Below are positions 25,068 through 37,125 of a DNA stretch of 64,000 nucleotides, piece after piece. The position numbers were made by a program, and so were the translations under genes. Below the pieces are notes generated by a model that saw only the letters and a program-made list of their open reading frames with translations, did not search any database and was not told where the DNA came from. How positions within the stretch are numbered: position 1 is the first letter of the stretch; each line of letters starts with the position of its first letter. This DNA is from Lepisosteus oculatus (lineage: Eukaryota > Chordata > Actinopteri > Semionotiformes > Lepisosteidae), in the NCBI RefSeq assembly GCF_040954835.1, contig NC_090718.1, positions 11,733,532 through 11,797,531 on the forward strand, written 5' to 3'.

Positions 25068-28000
25068 CTAGGTGAGATTGCGGATCACCACTGGCAGCAG
25101 AAAGCACAGATATCCCAGAACTGAGGCTACAATTGCCAGTCGATGTCTCGGTTTGGCTGGCGTTTGGTTTACTGCTGCTGGAAAAACAAACAAAAAAAAC
25201 AGTAACTAAAACTCAATACACACTGAAAAGCGGTTCAAGAATACTACCCTTAGTAACTTGTACTTTCACAGACAGCTTTGAGATTTTTCAAAACCCACTA
25301 TGTACACACTGAGCAGCATGGGTACCGAGAGACATGTTCAACACTAAAACCAGAGCATCAGTTCTTTACTATTCTTCACACACAGGCCAGAGGAAAAGTC
25401 ATTTAACACTGACATCTCTCGGTAACAACACCAACCAGCACGTAATCCTCTACACTACTGCTCATATGAAACTACTACATCATCATTGGCTGTACTATGC
25501 CTGAGAAAACAGCAGATGGCAGCATCAGTTGGAGAATGGAGTTCATCTGCTGTCCCCTTGTGCAGTGATCTCCAGTGTTTGGCTTTCTGGGCCTAATGTG
25601 CACGTCAATTCATGTGCATGTGAATTCCATAAGTGAAGCAGCAGATGCAGAAAACAATACTGAGTCACAGAGGTGGAAAGAGCTTTTAGCTGACTGCACT
25701 TTGCATACATCTCTGTGCTTTTTCTTCAAGGGTCGGCTAGACACTTTGAGAGTGGACAAGCTTCTCACCACTAAACTGAAACAAATTTACACGACAGGTA
25801 AGCATTGTTACCTGCTGAATGCACGTTGCTTCTCAAAAATCACTGAGTGGGATCAATTACAATAACTTATAGTTACCTTGTACATATAACTATAATAATT
25901 AATAATAATTATAATTGCTTACACTTATATAGCACTTTTCTGGACACTCCACTCAAAGTGCTTTACAGGTAATGGGGACTCCCCTCCACCACCACCAATG
26001 TGCAGCCCCACCTGGATGATGGGATGGCAGCCATAGTGCGCCAGAACGCTCACCACACATCAGCTCTCAGTGGGGAGGAGTACTAAATACTAAAACTACA
26101 TAACTATAATTACATATAACTGAACAAGCTCATCACAAGAGCTAGTTCTGTCATTGGGTCTGATAGGGACCCCTTGGAGGTAGTGGCTGAGAGGAGAATG
26201 GTGTCCAAATGAATGGCCATCATGGACAACGTCTCTCTATGACATGCTTGTGAGAATGAAGAGCACATTCAGCAACAGGCTGATCCAACCATGGTGCGAC
26301 AGGGAGCGCCACAGGAGTTCATTCTCGCCTTCTGCCATAGGACTCTACAACTCATCCACTGTGTGTCTGGGCAGGGGCAACACTGACTTGCTTTTGGACT
26401 AAACATGATTTCTCTGTTTACAGCTGGTTTTCCTGTTTACAATGGATTTTTGTGTAATATATGCTGGGGATTTGTGCAATTTATTTATAATGTGCAATAC
26501 ATCTTTTTGTGTACTGTACTTTCTGGTTTGTTTTTATCTTCTGTACTGTGAGCAATTCTGTATACTCCATTTTCTTTTTACTTTTTACTGCACTTCTCAC
26601 TGACTGTACTTACTGTGCCAGGCTGCTGTTGCACTATAATTTCCCTCATGGGATTAATCAAGTATCTATCTACATTACTTATTCAGTCACCCTAGCTGAC
26701 TCTTTGTGAGTCTCCCAATTGGTTATGGGAAATTCCGGACAGTTTATTATTTTTTTTCTCTTAAAAAGCCAAGCAAGGTCCAGCCTGTCTTAAAATTCCT
26801 ATTAGATCAGGCTCCAGCCAGCAGCTCTGAGAATACTGTCAGACTGACAAGCTGCATTTCTTTCATTCTCACACAAATTCTGAAAAGCCTGCTCTGGCAC
26901 ATCTCTTCCCAGCTTCATGCACAGAATTCCAATCTGAATCCCGGCCCAATCCAGTTTTGAGCAGCACGACAACACAGTAACAGTTGGAGAATGTTCCTGG
27001 GTTTCCCTTATCACCACCAGAAAAAGGCTAAGGCCAGTACCTTTGTCTGAGACATTGCACACAGCCACAGAAGAGATGGTCTGCTGGGCTCGTTGGTTGT
27101 GGACGATACAGGAGGGATTCTTGCTAAACATGTGGTTGATGACCAGCTGGCTGCGAAGGGTGTAGAGACCCCAGGTCTCCTTTGTCTGATTGGTCTGGTT
27201 TCTGCTGTGGACGGCCAATCCATCCTCCAGGTCCCACAGCAGTCTCCCCTCAGGATAGCCATTCTCTGAGACACAGCTCAGAATCCATTCTTCCATCTTC
27301 TCATCTTTCTGTGAGCTGGGGGACTGCTGACAGGAGATCTGTGGCTTTGAGAACAAAGCTAGAATAGAACACAATGGGGCACATTTACTGCTCTAAATTC
27401 CCATGGCATTGTTTCAATTGATTCTATGCTTCACCATATTTTAACCACTATCTCCCTTAACCCTCTTTTCCCTGCTTTAACAGTGGTTTGGTAAGTCCAA
27501 TCTTATTTTAGGAACCAGTAAATAAATGAATACTTCCCTGAAAAAGAAATTAGCACCTCGGAATTTAATGTTAGAAAATAATCTCCAAACCATCATCCTA
27601 GATTTAACACGAATTTTTGCAAATTGGTAGGCAAGGCCACGTGACTGGCACTTCAGCAACAGGCAACTCTCAAAGTACATACAAACATACTTCTGGAGAG
27701 GGGGCATGATTCACAAAAAGCAAGGCTGAAGCCAGGTTTTTTCTTTGGATCTTTCTTTGGATCTTTGGTGGGTGTTGGGATCTTCCACTGAAACGTATTT
27801 GGATCAACAAGTTACAGCCATGGAGATCTGAAAGATATGTTTTTCTCCCTTTTGAATCCTTTCTTCCATTCATACATTCTTAATGCACATACCAATACAA
27901 CACAAATGTGAAATATAAGCTTACCAGCCACTTCGAGCTTTAAGGTTGAATTGTGCTTTTCAGGGTTCATAAACACGAAACATTCATACACCCCTTCATC

Positions 28001-29284
28001 CGAGATGCTTATGTTTTTCAGGAAGAGCGTAGCATTGCCATCACTCAATCCAGTTTGATTTATGAAGATCCTGTCTCTGTACTCCTCTGTATGATGGTCT
28101 GGCATGCGTTTTCCAGCATGGAAGACAAAGAGACTCTTATCTGATAGCTGAGTCCTGCCCTTCTTGGTCCAAGTGGCTGTCAAATCATTCTGGGATCGTT
28201 GAGCAAAAAGACAAGGGAGACTGGCAGTTTGCCCAAGCAATACCACCTTGACAGCCTGGCTGGTGGTCACTGATACACACACAAAGGACAAACAAAACAT
28301 AAAACAGTTTCAGTTGCTGTCTGGGATGCAATGAGCTATAGATAATTATAAAGCCAAAGTTTAAAATCAGTGAACCAGATATGGGGGTGTTGAAAGGGCA
28401 GTATTTTCAGATAAGATGGAGACTCTTGTCTGAGCTACATTCCTCCAAAAAGCTGTGGTGAATGACCTGCAGTCCTTAGTCACCTGATCAATTTGTATAA
28501 GACAACAGGCCAGGTGACTGGCCACAGATTTCTGGGGAATGAAGTTCAGACAAGAGTCTTCATTCCGTCTGAACCTACTGACCTCTCACAGGGGAACTGG
28601 AAGCAAAGCCCTGTGTTTATGTTATGTTCTGTATGTGTACAGCTTGTGTGTAAAGAAAAGAGCAGTGCTGAGATTTGGGATTTAGTATTACTCAGACCCA
28701 ATACCTTCACACCCTCGTGGGGCAAGTGCATTTGCTTTTTGAACTAATGTGTCACAAGCACTTTTAGAAGCTGTTTATTGCCCAGTCTTTTGTTAAAAGC
28801 TTGTATATTTCAATCCATTTCTGTTTTTTGAGGACGCTAAGACAATGCAATTTATGCTAATTAGCATACAATTGTTTTCAAATTAAGCCACCCTTAACTT
28901 AAAATAGCTAACTGGTACATATATAATAATTCTGATTACTCACACGTAGACATTATTAGTGTATCACTTTTGATACTTTAAGTTACATATTAAAACAACT
29001 GCTTGATGCATTTTACAGAATTTTTAAAGAATAAAGAAATATGTATAACCCCACATATACTGTTTAAATTGTGAAAATATTTAAGGACAGATAAGAATTA
29101 ATGTGCTACAAAAATTACCTGGTACCCGATAAAGGGGTTTCTTGTGATTGATCTCAAATGCTGATATACCAATACAGGGGAATAAAGAACATGTGATAAA
29201 TAAATAAAAAATGTGATAGTTACCTGATGCAAAACAACTCAAAAGGAGAATATTTATCACCTCTAGGCTGATGAAAAATCTCAT
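25068..29284 (-). CDS. B7/CD80-like V-C immunoglobulin membrane protein
   Basis: Type I membrane protein of the B7 ligand kind, likely acting at the cell surface in lymphocyte co-signalling (inferred from family). Exons on the minus strand: 29224-29284, 27925-28269, 27041-27358, 25068-25177; 277 residues in one frame. Residues 1-20 are a signal peptide. The V-set domain (about 25-135) has Cys40, Trp54, YRDR at 84-87 and DEGVYEC ending at Cys117. The C-set domain (about 136-241) has Cys164, GYPEGRLLW and Cys219, like CD80 GGFPEPHLSW. A single transmembrane helix covers about 255-273 and the tail is only RNLT. Several N-X-T/S sequons are present. Whether it is orthologous to CD80/86, ICOSLG or another B7 member cannot be settled. 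The last exon has an NAGNAG acceptor (CAGCAG), so a one-alanine variant is possible. Confidence 0.82.
25885..26093 (-). mobile_element. 5S-rRNA-derived SINE, 5'-truncated copy, in intron 3 of the B7-like gene
   Basis: This is the 3' portion of the same family as 34661-35228. Shared blocks include CTGGACACTCCACTCAAAG, TAATGGGGACTCCCCTCCAC and GCCCCACCTGGATGATG on the plus strand, so the element itself lies on the minus strand. Its A/T-rich trinucleotide tail is at 25885-25915. The 5S-like head is absent. Confidence 0.7.
26125..26690 (+). mobile_element. LINE 3' end (L2/Rex-like), ORF2 remnant plus 3' UTR
   Basis: Around 26210-26360 the plus strand can be read, with frame breaks, as the C-terminal end of a non-LTR retrotransposon protein: a DN-hydroxyl-L-Y/HD block, then SFSNRL, then RHRRSFLP-like and LYNSS-like. 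A T-rich 3' UTR and a tail ending CAAGTATCTATCTAC follow. The element is 5'-truncated and dead, antisense to the host gene, and directly abuts the truncated SINE. Confidence 0.6.
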
Positions 29285-29330
29285 TGCCGGTTCAGATTAC
29301 CATTGCCATTGTACAGTAGCATGAAAGGAC
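29285..29330 (-). other. Probable 5' UTR start of the B7-like gene's first coding exon
   Basis: On the minus strand, TTCTTATTTTTCCAG ending at 29331 is a good 3' splice site, so the exon holding the start codon probably begins at 29330 and an untranslated exon lies further upstream. The leader contains two in-frame upstream ATGs (at about 29310 and 29304) closed by TGA after five codons. The true first exon was not found. Confidence 0.4.
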
Positions 29331-30864
29331 CTGGAAAAATAAGAATTAACTACAACCATGCTACAAATGAAACAACTAAATTACAAGCTGGTAAAAATGT
29401 GCAATTCCTATTTCTCACTTCTAATTCTTCTTATTCAGAGTTCAAAATCAATTGACAGAAACTAAATTCCACAAACTCTCAAGCTTCACACTTCAGAGCA
29501 AACTGAAATCGCAAATCACTTGCACACACGAACTTGAGTTCAGAACCGCAGCCTAATGACTTCTATAACCTTGTGTCAGGACATTTCCTGCATTCCAGAG
29601 AAATAATGCCATTGGGTTAATTCAGGGAATTTCCACTCATTAACGGTAGGAAGGTTAGAGATGAGGGAGGAGTTAATGGTGGCATGTACAGTAGCTGATT
29701 TGATTGCCAGTAAGGTATAAGTCAGGACTCTCTTCAAGATGCTTCTTGAAGGGTCTGAGTGAATCTCCCTGTGTCACACAGTTAAGCAGAGCATTACAAA
29801 GGTCCCTCTTTAAGTCAAGAAAATTAAGGCATATTTATTTAAAACCTATTCATATCCACACTTGAAATATATCTGCACCCTCTACTGCCTTTATTGTGTA
29901 TGAGACAATCACTCAGCTTGACACATCTTACATCTTGAACATATATGAATCATATCCTGCTCATATCAACCTCCGCTCAGGGTAAAGTGAAATCAGATTT
30001 GTCTAACCTTTCTGTGCACGCCTTACTTTCTAGGAACTATCTTGGTAATTTTAATTGAACTTTGCCTAGAGAGTCAGTATTCCCAGCCTGTTTACCTGAT
30101 TATATCATTCTGTTCTACTTAACAGATTAGCTGGAAACCTGGTGAATTAGTGAGCAAAGTATGAATCTGTCTTGTTTCCAGACCATTTCATAGCAGGTTG
30201 TTAACAGAAGCTGTAGAAACACTGTCAGGGGCATTGAAATATTATCACTTATTAAATCATATCAATGCAATACAATATGGAACACCAATTCTGACCATCT
30301 CCAGTGCTGAAGAGATAGAAGACAGACCCCCACCTCTCAGTCAAGTCTCTTCGGGGCTGAAAATGTCTCTAGAAGGTCTTTTTTGTAAACTTATCTTCAT
30401 TGGAAACATAAAAAAAGATATGTTATCTACAAGCCGTTAAAAGACTTCCTCCAACAGTCACTCAAGACAGACGCAGTACTGGCAGGGCTAGGAAGTTGTT
30501 AACAAAGTGTACATCCATAGAATAACTGAATCACTGTAATAACAGGACCATGTAATTACAGAAGAATAAGTCTGAATTACATTATTGTATTCGAAGCACT
30601 GCTGTTCCTGTTTATAGCAATGACCTAGATTCTGATATAATTAGTACACCGGTCAGATGAGCAGACAATAATAAAACATGATATTCAGAAAGACAGAGAT
30701 AAAGTTCAAGGCTTGGAAAACACCTGCCAGGTGACAGTACAGAATATTACATGCCGCGAGTACAAAAAGGGAAAAACAAGATTGAAGAGGCTGCTTATGA
30801 AACAGATATAGGTGTTTAGAATATGCTGCATAAAAAAGGCACACAAAATGTTCCGATAAAGCAT

Positions 30865-31020
30865 AGGATTTAATTGAAGGACATCATGTTAAAAACGAGC
30901 AATGCACAAGCAAGAGGGCAGTTGGAATATTGTGTACAGTGGTGAAAGACATTACAAAACAAAATGTACTGCTGCTCTGGAACCCATCCAGAGAAAAATA
31001 AGCAGTTGCATTGCCCATCT
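30865..31020 (+). mobile_element. Fragment of a LINE reverse-transcriptase ORF (CR1/L2-like)
   Basis: The plus strand reads, with one or more frame breaks, QLEYCVQW followed by LLLWNPSREK-type sequence, similar to the common LINE ORF2 stretch LEYCVQFWSPHYKKDIALLE. It is about 150 bp long and has no clear ends. Confidence 0.4.
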
Positions 31021-34000
31021 TAAAAGAATATTCTGCTCTCTGCCAGTAACCCTATTGTCTGGGTGGTCTTAATTTGTCTGGCTTGTTTAACTATTAACAG
31101 CTTAATTAAACAGTAACTACCAAAAAGGGCTGTGTGAACTGAATGCTGTACACTCACTGCAATTGTTTGGTTTTCACAATAAGAAACAAGAATGTCACCG
31201 CCCAGGCTGAGGTTTTCTTCTCTATGAAAACCTACCTAATCTACCGTGGGCTGGGACAACTCATTTCTACCAGTGTTGGGCTTTGTAGATTATTTTCCGA
31301 GAAAAATAAAAGAAACAAACACTGTTCAAACGATCGGGGATCAGGGTCAGGCAGGGGCCAGCAGTATTCTCAGACAGCTCTGCCCTGGCAAATGAGTCTT
31401 GCAGGAAATATTTGTTCACCTACTTCACCGTTTTTTTTGGCCGGCACTTTTAGGACAAAAATGAACATTCCTCTGAAGCGTTCATGATAAAATCCTCTGT
31501 GTAATTTAGGATACATAGCACCTGCCAGAAGAAATCATGCAATGCTGTTGTGTTACAGTACATACCAATTGGAAGTTTTACAACCATAGGATTCTCATCC
31601 ACCAACAGAAGACCTTGAAATTGCAGCCCAGAAGACTAGCAACGAACACAAACCTATTCAGAACCCCAGTGCCCATCAGTACCCAAGCCTTTTGTCTAAT
31701 GCATAAATCTAAATGTTCCATGCAGCACTTACTTTGCCCTTGACTGCAATGGGAAACAGACAAGTTGGAAATCCACAGGCTGAAGTTTTATCCGAGACAG
31801 ACGGAGGTTATTTGCAAGGGAATGAAAATCGCTCCGGACTCCCATAGAGGCTATAACTACATTTTCAGGGAGAGTCGCAGCTTGATTTCAATTTTGGAAG
31901 AGGCCTTAAGTGAAAGCATTCTATTCTCAGACAAAATGTAATTGTTTTTTATCATAGGAATTTCACCCAGTATCCTACAAATAATCTTTTGTTTCCATTA
32001 AAGCTTTTTATGCTTGCCTCAAGGCAATGGCTATAAAAGGTCACATTATAATTCTTCAAAACTTCAACCCAAATTACCCTAAACAGTTCAATGGTACACA
32101 AAACACAATATATACAGTTTCCATTTGCTTGTTGATCTGGAATATGGCTTCATTGGTTTCTATCAGCCTTTTCACAAAGGAATTTGATTAAACTGCTCCT
32201 TGAAAGTGAATCAATAGTGGGCAAATGTGCACCAACAACACTGTGGTTTTGTCCCAATTTCTCGCGTGGGAAATTGTAGGCAAACTGTCTTTTATTTTGT
32301 TGAAAGGGGTGTTTTCCCATAAGGACAATAAAAAACCCAGTCTGAAGACAATACTGTACAGCAGTTCATACTTTCAATCCAGAAAGCATTTGCAGTTTAT
32401 ACTCTTCTCTGTTATGAAATAACAGCCTTGATGCTACAAAGATTTTTAATTACACATTAACGCTGTGTTGATAAAATATATAGATACGAGTACTTCCTGC
32501 TCCTATCTGGCAGACATTCGACATAGCTTAACCTTCAGTTTTTGTTAATAAAACAATCAGTGCTTTGAAACACAGTGGTCTCCATGCATATGAGGTTCCA
32601 TACCAATGCCACTTCTTAAGAGTTTTAGTATTTTCTTAGGTGACAAAAGAGTCTTTTCACACTCTTCGATGGTATGGTGCATTCACAGTGCACAAGAGTC
32701 AAACCCTACAACACACCCAGACACACACATGAGGTCCACTTTGGAGCCACCTGTAAACCACGACAGTATGTGTCCGGGATGGTCGTGCTGCAGTACATGT
32801 AGCACCAACTCTAATGACAAAAGGAAAGTGGAAGAGAGAGCCATTGACCATTTTCACTCACATGAGTCCTAGTATTTAATTGATCCAGTAACCTCATTAT
32901 AGATTTACATGGAGAATCCATGTCGCAACACCCCGAGCAGCGTAGTTCTACCACAGATTCACTAATAGTTAATAATTCATAATTCACTAATAGTTCCTCT
33001 CAAGGTGCACAAGGTGGACGCACTAAGTTAACAGGATGAGGATTGCTAAAAAGTTTCATTACTGTCACTAGTGATGTGAAAAGAAAACCTAGCTTTGCAA
33101 ATCTCTCTGCAGACAACAAATAACCGGGATCCTGTTAAATACACACAATGTCCTTTTCTGTGTCATTTTGACCCGTAGTCAGCAAAGTATGTTTATCTGA
33201 CATGCAAATATATGTATTATGCCTTCACAGCTGGTTGCTAGCACTTTAGCAAACAAAAAGCACATTAAAATTTTGAATTCTGAACACAATGTAGCAATAA
33301 AATTGATCCAGAATGTGGCATACTACTACTATCTTACTTAAAGTAACTTTGAACATATTCAGAAACTGAAAACTGTATTTAACACGTATGCAGCCACTAC
33401 AAAATATACGCAAGGTGTAATCTTTCATGAAGGTAGGTCACCTTTCTCTTAACTTAAAACAGGTTTGCATTCATTGCAGGTCCTCTGACATCAAAAGTGC
33501 CTTGATGTGTAGAAACTCCTTTAACATCATCAGCATCATCACTGAAGAAGGATCTTGTGTCAGCAATTAACACCGGCGATGTTTTCTCTCAGAATAAATC
33601 TCAGAATAAAGCTCAGCCAAAAGACTCAGTCCGTACCTGTTTCCTGTCCAGAGCTGTAGGTTTCCAAATGGACTTGTTTTCTGCGCAGGCTGCCACGCTC
33701 CTTACACTGCTTCGCTCTGCTCACAGAGGAAGAGAAACAGCTCTTAAAGAGAAACACCAGACTTTAGAGTGACTCCAATAATAGAGGACAAGAGCATTAT
33801 AGGTCATTCCTCACAAGCTGAGCAAAACAGATTTTCGAAGATGTCAATCATTTTATAATTAGATTTTGCCTATTTATTGGATTGGCTTCTACATATTTGC
33901 ATGTTCCAGAGTTTAATATAGGCAGAATAAAAGGATTCTGACGTCATGTATCTTAATTGAAATATATCAGTTCAACTATTTCCTTCTTCTGTAGACCGTA

Positions 34001-34660
34001 GGGCACAGAAATATCAAACCTTGATATGCATCCTTTATGTACAATAGAATTCTTCTGTCTTTAAAGGGCTGTAAAAGAGGTTTCTTAGGCGAAACCTTTA
34101 AAAACTGGTTTGACTGGCTCTTGTATTTTAAGGCAGATAACTGAAACCATGGCATTAAACCCTAAGCTTTGTACGCTGAGTTTTTTACATCATTTCTACA
34201 TCACTAAACAGAAATGAAATTAATAATAAATTCATGGAGGTTCTCTTCAAGGAATATGCGCACCACAATGTTTACTTTTTTCTTTTGCAATTAATTATTG
34301 CTGATGTGACCATTGCACTTTACGTATTGAAAGAGCCTTTCAGCAACAACAATGTACTTTTCTGATACAGAGCAGATCTCTGTGACCTTTGACATAGGCA
34401 TATGACTCCCATCATGAGAAAACACATTCATGTGATAAAAGATGAGAAATACACCTCCCTTCTATACCTGTGCAGGCAAGACAGGTGTGTGGTTGTGCAG
34501 TGGACAATGACAGGGCACTCATACATGGGACTGTCACAACTCAGACGCTGCACATCCTTTTAACCAACAGATGACGCTTGCCAATAATATATCAATTGAT
34601 TAATTAATCGTATCTCCGTATTCCACTTCATTTCAATAAATCCATTTCACTGATTTTTTC

Positions 34661-35228
34661 TAATAATAATAATAATTCTTTACACTTTTTCTGGACACTC
34701 CACCCAAAGTGCTCTACAGGTAATGGGGACTCCCCTCCACCACCACAAGTGTGCAACCCCACCTGGATGATGCTCCACTACACTCACCACACACCAACTC
34801 TCACTGGGGAGGAGAGCAGAGTGAGGAAGCCTGTTCACAGATGGGGATTATTAGGAGGCCAGGATTGGTAAGGGCCAATGGGAAATTTGGCCAGGACACC
34901 GGGGTTACATCCCTCCTCTTTTTGAGAAACGCCCCGGGATTTTTAATGACCTCAGAGACTCAGGACTTCAGTTTTAGATCTCTTCCAAAGGATGGGGTAT
35001 TTTAACAGGATAGCATTTCCTTTACTATACTGGGGCATTAGGAACCACACAGACTGCAGGGTGAGCGCCCCCTACTGGTCCCACTTACACCTCTTCCAAC
35101 AGCAGACCCAGGAGGTCTCCCATCCAGGTATTGACCAGGCTCAACCCTGCTGAGCTTCAGTGGGCTGCCAGTTGCGAGCTGGTGGGTGAAAACCAGGAAT
35201 ACTAATACTAGACTATATGGTAGCACAT
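34661..35228 (-). mobile_element. 5S-rRNA-derived SINE (SINE3 type), nearly full length
   Basis: On the minus strand the head contains GAAGCTCAGCAGGGTTGAGC, then CTGGTCAATACCTGGATGGG and AGACC, which follow the internal promoter region of 5S rRNA (GAAGCTAAGCAGGGTCGGGC ... CTTGGATGGGAGACC). Then come GGGGGCGCTCACCCTGCAGT, a long unique body, and the 3' end shared with 25885-26093, finishing in (AAT)n at 34661-34675 on the plus strand. It is diverged and has lost the first part of the 5S match, so it is not a 5S gene. Confidence 0.8.
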
Positions 35229-35924
35229 AAATACTTTAAATACTTTTTTCGAAACTGGAAATATAGACCTCCTCTGTTAGTTTTCACAACGTTACATGAT
35301 TATGATTATTGATTATTAAGACAATGGCTCATTTGACCGGCATTTGAGCTTACATTGATCAAGCATGCTACTTATAACAAAAAGAGGGTTTAAATCTACT
35401 GAAATGTTTTGACCAGAAGAAACACTACCACCTGTTTCTCACAGGACTGGACACCTGGTTAGCAACTGCACTTATCTCTTCACTTCATGGTGCTATAGTA
35501 AAGAAAACAATCGCTTTGATACTTCTAATAAGAATACTTCACACAATGTTAGGGCACACAATTTGATAAAACATAGTCAATGAACATGTAATTGAAGGGA
35601 ATTGTCACCATTCACCAGACACAAAAAACACCACATAGATTGAAGGTGAAGTAAAAACAGTGTCTCCTTCAGTAACGAATGCAGTATTGTCCTGTACTAC
35701 CTCTTTATGTAATATCTGTCAAAAACACAGGCTGAGTGATAGCTTGTCAATGGTCACAGCACACCACTAGGTCTTTTCTGTACTGTATTACTGTATATTC
35801 AATGCACAAAAGACAAGACTTTCCATTTCGGGGTATTATCAGTTCCGTTACAAACGCTTTTATAGAAAACTTTAATAATTATCCATCCATCGTCAGAAGG
35901 ACACTTATTCACTTAGTGACTTAA

Positions 35925-36135
35925 GGATCCCAGCCACCTGAAGTCTGTAGCAGGCCAAACACGCACATATACACACCCTGTAGCTTCACAAAGGAACTTT
36001 GACAGCTTGTCTTTGAGAAGCAGTACGAAGCCAGAACACGGTGAGACCATGCAAACTCCACACGGAAGGTGGCACCATCCAACACTGAACTTGGGACTCC
36101 GGAGCTGTGAGGCGACAGCACTAACCGCTGGGTTA
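35925..36135 (-). mobile_element. SINE-like interspersed repeat, minus strand
   Basis: The stretch GAGACCATGCAAACTCCACA followed by TGAGGCGACAGCACTAACCG is the reverse complement of a common fish repeat whose plus-strand form (AGTGGTTAGCACTGCTGCC ... GTGTGGAGTTTGCATGTTCTC) is also present at 62820-63055. Borders are approximate. Confidence 0.5.
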
Positions 36136-36984
36136 TTTTGCATCTCCAGCTATTAGAATTTCCCAATGAAAAGGCCAAACCGAAGGGTTGAGGCAGTGAA
36201 GATATAGCAAATGTGTCGGGGTTCTGCCTTCTTCTTGCAATGTTATTCTCAGACTACAGCACGTCTCAGTGGACCAATTACAATGGAGCTTTTTCCTCAG
36301 AGACACGGTGAACTTCAGCGAGCACTTCTTCTGCACTACTGCAGTGATCATGAATCTTGCATCAGATCACACTCTTATGCAACTCAATCATCACTCTGCA
36401 GAGAACATTTGTAGGTGACCTGTTGTGCCCTACTAAATACACTGATATCACGGTGTTTGCAAGAACTGCAATACTGCAAACCACACTAAGAGGAAACTTT
36501 GTTTGAACCCCTAGTTACAGTTCTGCAAACAGGTGGGGTTAACAATCTCCTTTTCGCACACACTCAAGCATGCAAACCCAATCTCTTCGATTTGTCTGCC
36601 AAGGGGAATCAAGGAGCAAGCATGATTATTTCTTATCATACCTCTGTGTGGTTTACAGTTTCCATTCCATTATGTTTCTATTTTAAATAATCTACAGGTA
36701 TTAGGAAATTTTCAAACTTCACAGCCCAGACTCTAACGGGATGGTGTGTGGGGTGTATTAAAACTGTAGAGAATTTAACACTTAAACCCTTTTTAATGTT
36801 TCTGAACTGTACATGTTTTGAAAAGAGTAAGAAGAGAACCTAACACCATGCACATTTTCCAGAACAACAACTCAGTTGGCAACTCTTTGTCAACACCTAA
36901 ATAAAATAATAAAATCTATTTTACCTGCAGCTCGAAACACGAGGCACAAAGAATATCAAGGCACAAAGGGTGAGGCTTTGGCAA

Positions 36985-37125
36985 TCACATAGCAACAGCA
37001 AACTGAAAAAAAAATGTTTAAAACAGGGGGCAGTGTTCGCTATTACTATAGCAACAGGAAGAAGTTGCTACTTCAATCAGCTTTGGGTTTTGAGGAAGAA
37101 AAAAAAAACTTTGCATAGCAACTCC
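36985..37125. promoter_or_regulatory. Cluster of RFX/X-box-like half-sites
   Basis: TAGCAAC occurs at 36990-36996, 37049-37055 and 37116-37122, and its complement GTTGCTA at 37064-37070, so the middle pair makes an inverted repeat with 8 bases between the arms. X-boxes bound by RFX factors are built from GTTGCC/T-type half-sites. Function is inference; the site is 1.8 kb upstream of the presumed atf5 first exon. Confidence 0.25.

Noticed and set aside
26802..27040. Extension of the B7-like C-domain frame past 27041
   Set aside because: A GTACTG donor follows DAK-type codons at the domain end; beyond it there is no domain sequence, and the 25068-25177 exon supplies a membrane helix in phase.
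35095..35165. 5S rRNA gene on the minus strand
   Set aside because: Only the internal part resembles 5S, it is diverged, and it is fused to a SINE body with an AAT-repeat tail.
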